Shown one piece after another: positions 60,001-64,000 of a stretch of DNA of 64,000 bases. The translations under genes and the position numbers were made by a program. Numbering within the stretch: position 1 is the first letter of the stretch; each line of letters begins with the position of its first letter. The stretch comes from Dactylosporangium roseum (lineage in GTDB: Bacteria; Actinomycetota; Actinomycetes; Mycobacteriales; Micromonosporaceae), in assembly GCF_025264685.1 (NCBI RefSeq), contig NZ_CP073721.1:3339001-3403000 (forward strand), read 5' to 3'. A model generated the notes under the pieces. The model was not told the DNA's origin, did not search any database, and was given only the letters and a program-made list of their open reading frames with translations.

Positions 60001-61194
60001 GTGAAAACGAAACTGAGCGCATCGGCCGCCGCGGTCGCGCTGGTCATTGCCACGGCCGGGCCGGCGTACGGGGGTGACGAGCCCGCGCCTGGTGAGGCCC
60101 AGTTGCACCAGTTCGCCAAGCTGCCGGCACAGACGTTCGTCCCCGGTAGCGAACCATCCGGCTCCCGGCTCGGCACCGCGCCGATCAACGGCATCACGCC
60201 ACCATTCGCCAACCAGCCCGTCCAGGGCTTCAGTGGTGTCCTCCGCAACGCCGACGGCTCGTTCGAGATGCTGTCCGACAACGGCTACGGCAACAAGGCC
60301 AACAGCGCCGACTTCATTCTGCGCATCCAGCGCGTCAAGCCGAACTTCCACACCGGCGCGGTCGACGTGGTCGGCGGGATCAACCTCACCGACCCGAACA
60401 ACCACGTGCCGTTCCCGCTGACCCGGCCGGATCGGGTGCTCAGCGGCTTCGACTTCGACCCCGAGTCGATCGTCCGGCTGCCCGATGGGACCTATTGGAT
60501 CGGTGACGAGTTCGGCCCGTTCCTGCTGCACTTCGACTGCGCCGGCCGGTTGCTGTCGCCGCCGGTGTCATTGCCCGGCGTGTTCTCGCCGGAGAACCCG
60601 TTCCGCGGCACCACCCCGGCCAACCTCGGCGGCAGTAAGGGCTTCGAGTCGATCGCTATCTCGCCGGACAGGCGCACCCTGTATCCGCTGCTGGAGGGCG
60701 TCGTCGCCGGCGACCCCGCCGGCAGCCTGCGGCTCAACGAGTTCAGCGTGCAGTCGGGCGCGTACACCGGCCGCACCTGGCGCTACCAGTTGGAGAACCC
60801 CGCGTATGCGGTCGCCGACGCGGTGATGGTCAACCAGCGCCAGATTCTGGTCATCGAGCGAGACAACAATCAGGGCGACGCCGCCCTGTTCAAAAAGATC
60901 TATCTGGCCGACCTGCGCGACCGCGACGGCAACGGTGCGATGGACAAGACCGAGGTGGCCGACCTGCTGAACCTTGCCAACCCGCGCGGGGTCGGTGGCT
61001 TCGGTGACCCGTTCCGGTTCCCGTTCTTCACAATCGAGAGCCTGCTGATCCTCGACAACCGCACCCTGCTCATCGCGAACGACAACAACTTCCCGCTGTC
61101 GGCTGGCCGCACGCCTGGCAAGCCCGACGACAACGAGATGATCGCCGTTCGCCTCGGTACCACGCTCGACGTCGACCACCGGGTCCTCCACTAG
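60001..61194 (+). CDS. Secreted phytase-like esterase-domain protein
   Basis: The 397-aa protein starts at GTG 60001 with GAGGAGGAG seven nt upstream. A signal peptide (LSASAAAVALVIATAGPAYG) leads to the esterase-like-of-phytase domain: GFSGVLRNADGSFEMLSDNGYG, FDPESIVRLPDGTYWIGDEFGP, GFESIAISPDRRTLYPLLEG and LLIANDNNFP. Members are exported Ca-binding phosphoesterases. It stands alone, with a 48-nt palindrome as terminator. Confidence 0.85.
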   Translation: MKTKLSASAAAVALVIATAGPAYGGDEPAPGEAQLHQFAKLPAQTFVPGSEPSGSRLGTAPINGITPPFANQPVQGFSGVLRNADGSFEMLSDNGYGNKANSADFILRIQRVKPNFHTGAVDVVGGINLTDPNNHVPFPLTRPDRVLSGFDFDPESIVRLPDGTYWIGDEFGPFLLHFDCAGRLLSPPVSLPGVFSPENPFRGTTPANLGGSKGFESIAISPDRRTLYPLLEGVVAGDPAGSLRLNEFSVQSGAYTGRTWRYQLENPAYAVADAVMVNQRQILVIERDNNQGDAALFKKIYLADLRDRDGNGAMDKTEVADLLNLANPRGVGGFGDPFRFPFFTIESLLILDNRTLLIANDNNFPLSAGRTPGKPDDNEMIAVRLGTTLDVDHRVLH

Positions 61195-61200
61195 CTTGTA

Positions 61201-61248
61201 GATCTTGGACTCCTGTACCTGTCATGACAGGTACAGGAGTCCAAGATC
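61201..61248. terminator. 48-nt perfect palindrome after the esterase gene
   Basis: Positions 61201-61224 are the exact reverse complement of 61225-61248, with no loop. It begins 6 nt after the esterase stop. In RNA it gives a 22-bp stem with a tetraloop and should be a strong bidirectional terminator; as DNA it could extrude a cruciform. Confidence 0.8.
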
Positions 61249-61256
61249 GTGGCGCG

Positions 61257-61427
61257 TCAGCCGGCGACGTCAGGCGCGGTTCGTCGGTCAGCAGCGTGCT
61301 TGTCCGTAGCCCTGCGGGGGATGACGAACGCGACCGACTCGACCAATGCGCCGAGCAACAGCAGGCCAACGCCTATGGGCTTCTGCTTGTCGCCGCTGAC
61401 GAGATTGACACCGAATCCGACAAGCAC
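61257..61427 (-). CDS. Possible 56-aa membrane peptide
   Basis: The frame reads VLVGFGVNLVSGDKQKPIGV then GLLLLGALVESVAFVIPRR and a polar tail. It has one clear membrane helix and good third-position G/C. The GTG at 61427 is a weak start without a good ribosome-binding site, so this may be the end of a decayed gene. The rest of 61428-61642 holds nothing recognisable. Confidence 0.35.
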   Translation of the reverse strand: MLVGFGVNLVSGDKQKPIGVGLLLLGALVESVAFVIPRRATDKHAADRRTAPDVAG

Positions 61428-61642
61428 CGTTGAGGTCGTTACCGACGCCGCCGCAGTGTACCCAGGTGTGCTCGACGACCTGATACCGCAGGCGTGGCAC
61501 CACGTCAAGCTGGCGCCAGATCGGTGAATCGACCAGCACACCAGTCTCGTTGAAGCGGATCGCGGCACCCCCAAGCAGCCGCTGAACAGCACCCTCAACA
61601 TGGGGCGACGGTACCCGACGTCCTTGACGATAGGGTCGCTCG

Positions 61643-62299
61643 GTGGACCTTGACGATGTGGCGGCGCTGCACGTCTTCGACATGGATGGCACCTTGCTGG
61701 TCGGCACCACCGCGAGCCGGCAAATCGCGTCGATACACGGTAGCGAGACGCAACTGCTGGCCCTGGAGCGCAGATTCGCAGCCGAGGAGATCGATACTCG
61801 GACGTTCGCGGTCGCCATCCACCAGCTATGGCAGGACCTTCGTCCAGAGATGGTCGCCGCGGCGTTCGCGGCGAGCCCGTGGATGACCGGCGTCGCGGAG
61901 GTCTGCGCGGACATCCGCGCCCGCGGCGAGGCCTCCGTCGTGATCACGATGTCGCCGGACTTCTTCGCCGGGCACCTGACCGCATGGGGTTTCGACACCG
62001 TGATGGCATCGGTGTTTCCGGCGCTGCCCTTCGTCGACGTGATCGATCCCGCACGGATTCTCACTCCCGAGCACAAAGTCCTCGTCGTTGACGACCTGCT
62101 CCAGCGGCACGCACTGCCACGTTCGCGTTGCGTCGCGTACGGAGACTCGATGTCCGACGCGCCGCTGTTCCGGTCCCTGGAGGCGACCGTCGCGGTGAAC
62201 GCCGATCGGCATCTGGCCGGTCTGGCCGCCAGCGAGTATCGGGGCGATGATCTCCTCGAGGCATACCGGCTCGGGCGCAGCCACCTGGACCGGGCGTAG
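61643..62299 (+). CDS. HAD-superfamily phosphatase (SerB-like subfamily IB)
   Basis: The 218-aa enzyme has motif I FDMDGTLL, motif II in VVITMSP, the motif III Lys in PEHKVLVVDDLL and motif IV GDSMSDAPLF, complete for HAD phosphatases. The cap insertion (residues 25-75) is of the small helical C1 type. The GTG at 61643 precedes VDLDDVAALH; ATG is absent nearby. It lies 128 nt before a PurF-like gene on the same strand, and the two may cooperate on a phosphoribosyl or phosphoamino compound. Confidence 0.82.
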   Translation: MDLDDVAALHVFDMDGTLLVGTTASRQIASIHGSETQLLALERRFAAEEIDTRTFAVAIHQLWQDLRPEMVAAAFAASPWMTGVAEVCADIRARGEASVVITMSPDFFAGHLTAWGFDTVMASVFPALPFVDVIDPARILTPEHKVLVVDDLLQRHALPRSRCVAYGDSMSDAPLFRSLEATVAVNADRHLAGLAASEYRGDDLLEAYRLGRSHLDRA

Positions 62300-62427
62300 T
62301 AACCGACGACCCGGCCTGGATGCAGCGGATAAACATGCGCGTAGCCCGCCTCCCAGCTCGGGATGAACCAGGTCGTGGGCGCCTGCCGGTTCCTCGCCGG
62401 CCTCGCCGATTCCGTATAGTTCGTCCG

Positions 62428-63810
62428 GTGGCAGACGGCAGTGACAGCCCCAAGGAAGCCTGCGGCGTCTTCGGCGTACGCGACCCACGTCAACCCGTAG
62501 CTCACCTCACCTACCTCGGCCTGTTCGCCCTGCAGCACCGCGGCCAGGAGTCCGCCGGCATCGCGGTCAGCGACGGCGCGAAGATCCTGGTCGACAAGGA
62601 CATGGGCCTGGTCTCCGCGATCTTCGACGAGCACCGGCTGCGGGCGCTGCCTGGCATCATGGCGATCGGCCACACCCGCTACGCCACCACCGGCGCCAGT
62701 GCCTGGCACAACGCCCAGCCGGTCGCCCGCCAGGCCGGCGACGTGTTCTTCGCCCTCGGCCACAACGGCAACCTGGTCAACACCGCCGAACTCGCCGCCG
62801 GCCCCGCCGACGTCAGCGACAGCGACGTCGTCGCCGCGCTGCTCGCCGGCGCCCTCACCGCAGACGGCGGCGGAGACCTGATCGCCGCGCTGTCCGCCGT
62901 CCTGCCCCGGCTCGAGAGCGCCTACTCGTTCGTCATGATGGACGAGACCCGGCTCATCGGCGCACGCGACCCGCACGGCTTCCGGCCGCTGTTCCTCGGC
63001 CGGCTCGACACCGGCGGCTGGGTTCTCGCCTCTGAAACGCCCGGTCTCGACGTCGTCGGCGCCCGTGTCATCCGCGAGATTGACCTTGGCGAGGCCGTTG
63101 TCATCGACGACGACGGTGTGCACAGCGTCCAGTTCGCCGCGTCGCGGCGTCGCGCGCTGTGCTCGTTCGAGTTCGTCTACATCGCCCGTCCCGACGGCCG
63201 GCTCGCCGGTGTCGGCGTCCACGCGGCCCGCCGCCGGATGGGTCAGGCTCTCGCCCGACAGGCGCCCGTCGACGCCGACATGGTCATGCCGATTCCCGAC
63301 TCGTCGGTCCCCGGCGCTCAGGGCTACGCCGCCGAGTCCGGTATCGAGTATGGCGACGGCCTGATCAAGAATCGCTACATCGGCCGCACGTTCATTGCAC
63401 CGACCCAGACACTGCGGGACAACGCCGTACGGATCAAGTTCAACGCGATCGAAGACAACGTAGCCGGCAAACGGTTGGTCGTCGTCGAGGACTCGATCGT
63501 GCGGGCCACCACGCTGCGCGCCACCATGCGGCTGCTGCGCGACGCCGGCGCGGCCGAGATCCACCTGCGCGTGCTCTCCGCCCCCTACCGGTGGTCCTGC
63601 TTTTACGGCCTGGACACCGCCGACCGCAGCAGACTGGTCGCCGCCACCATGACCGTCGACCAGATCCGCGACCACCTCGGCGCAGACTCCTTGGCATACC
63701 TGGAACTCGACAGCATGCTCACGGCGATCTCTCCCGAGCCCAACGGATTCTGCACCGCCTGCATGACCGGCGACTACCCCACACCGATACCCGGCATGCT
63801 CGCCAAGTAG
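62428..63810 (+). CDS. PurF-type amidophosphoribosyltransferase, divergent copy
   Basis: The 460-aa protein has an 11-residue leader before the glutaminase nucleophile Cys12 (EACGVFG), then GHTRYATTGAS and FALGHNGNLVN. Four Cys (245, 391, 442, 445) match the 4Fe-4S ligands of Bacillus-type PurF. The PRPP loop reads VVVEDSIVRATTLR (Glu354 to Thr362) where PurF normally has DDSIVRGTT, and PDSSVPGAQGYA differs from the usual PDSG. The GTG at 62428 is the first suitable start. It could be the housekeeping enzyme, but the loop changes and solitary location suggest a specialised paralogue. Confidence 0.82.
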   Translation: MADGSDSPKEACGVFGVRDPRQPVAHLTYLGLFALQHRGQESAGIAVSDGAKILVDKDMGLVSAIFDEHRLRALPGIMAIGHTRYATTGASAWHNAQPVARQAGDVFFALGHNGNLVNTAELAAGPADVSDSDVVAALLAGALTADGGGDLIAALSAVLPRLESAYSFVMMDETRLIGARDPHGFRPLFLGRLDTGGWVLASETPGLDVVGARVIREIDLGEAVVIDDDGVHSVQFAASRRRALCSFEFVYIARPDGRLAGVGVHAARRRMGQALARQAPVDADMVMPIPDSSVPGAQGYAAESGIEYGDGLIKNRYIGRTFIAPTQTLRDNAVRIKFNAIEDNVAGKRLVVVEDSIVRATTLRATMRLLRDAGAAEIHLRVLSAPYRWSCFYGLDTADRSRLVAATMTVDQIRDHLGADSLAYLELDSMLTAISPEPNGFCTACMTGDYPTPIPGMLAK

Positions 63811-63905
63811 ATCCCGATAGCTCGTGGACCCACGCCGCTGCTGTAGCCCACGGCGCCAGACCTCAAGCCCGTCATAGCCCAAACAACAATCGCAGAGAAG
63901 GCAGT

Positions 63906-64000
63906 ATGAAGCGCCCGTCGGAATTCGGGGCGCCCAGGCGGCAAACGGGGGGTAGGGCGGGCGGGAGCGACTGGGCAGCTCCAATCCGACCTCCGACAAC
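63906..64000 (+). CDS. Possible start of a gene running off the window
   Basis: ATG 63906 has AGAAGG five nt upstream and stays open to the window end, encoding MKRPSEFGAPRRQTGGRAGG and more. The residues are Arg/Gly-rich and match no family, so this is only a suggestion. The region 63811-63905 has no other feature. Confidence 0.25.
   Translation, partial: MKRPSEFGAPRRQTGGRAGGSDWAAPIRPPT

Noticed and set aside
61288..63999. 903-codon minus-strand frame opposite the HAD and PurF genes
   Set aside because: It is entirely antisense to two well-recognised genes and has no family pattern.
1..64000. tRNA, rRNA and CRISPR arrays
   Set aside because: I looked for conserved tRNA arms, rRNA segments and regularly spaced repeats and saw none.

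Overview
The window is high-GC actinobacterial DNA. Nearly all codons end in G or C, GTG starts are frequent, genes are coupled by ATGA/GTGA overlaps, and the content is actinobacterial (IclR regulator, FdxA-type ferredoxin, a mycofactocin mftD relic, ECF sigma factors, NarL-family two-component genes, ABC-2 exporters). Micromonosporaceae or a related family is my best guess; nothing seen fixes the genus. No rRNA, tRNA or CRISPR array was seen.

Positions 1-26391 form a catabolic island, probably for an aromatic or heteroaromatic compound. It holds a two-subunit thiamine-diphosphate decarboxylase, an Atz/Trz-type amidohydrolase, a zinc alcohol dehydrogenase, an aldehyde dehydrogenase stub, a cupin, a 2-oxoacid:ferredoxin oxidoreductase (KorAB), an IclR regulator, a ferredoxin reductase and 7Fe ferredoxin, a two-subunit Rieske dioxygenase, a ring-cleavage-type VOC protein (frameshifted), an M20-like protein, a Gfo/Idh/MocA oxidoreductase with an unknown partner, a second Rieske oxygenase, an SsuABC/TauABC-like ABC importer, an FAH-family hydrolase, a second amidohydrolase and an HpaI-type aldolase. 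The logic fits uptake, ring hydroxylation, ring cleavage, hydrolysis and aldol cleavage to central metabolites, with KorAB possibly feeding electrons to the ferredoxin. A recurrent element, core TCTCGYATTG on one strand or the other, lies in almost every promoter region of this island and is probably the IclR operator.

Positions 26392-40400 look like a conflict/defence island: a PIN nuclease with an XRE-ImmA metallopeptidase, then a tightly coupled operon of an alpha/beta hydrolase, a caspase-like peptidase, a 617-aa orphan, a membrane protein with a Lon-like protease domain in front of a beta-propeller, and a propeller lipoprotein. A divergent propeller membrane protein sits beside it. The island ends in debris: a stub of a TOTE-type primase and a decayed integrase-core transposase. 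The caspase/Lon/propeller operon is the best candidate in the window for a little-described system.

Positions 40400-48420 carry an ABC-2 export locus (one permease has a lectin-like insert, and a 36-aa membrane peptide follows), its divergent two-component system, and an ECF sigma factor with a CU044_5270-type partner. Positions 49023-56722 are an unusual five-gene operon: a flavin amine oxidase, a 1337-aa protein with subtilisin, VanY-like and alpha/beta hydrolase domains, a protein with an Ig-like end, a CxxCxGxG protein and a glycine-zipper protein. Positions 56800-64000 hold a deletion scar of a second two-component system, a SigE-family sigma factor with a membrane propeller partner, a secreted phytase-like esterase followed by a 48-nt perfect palindrome, a HAD phosphatase and a divergent PurF-type amidotransferase.
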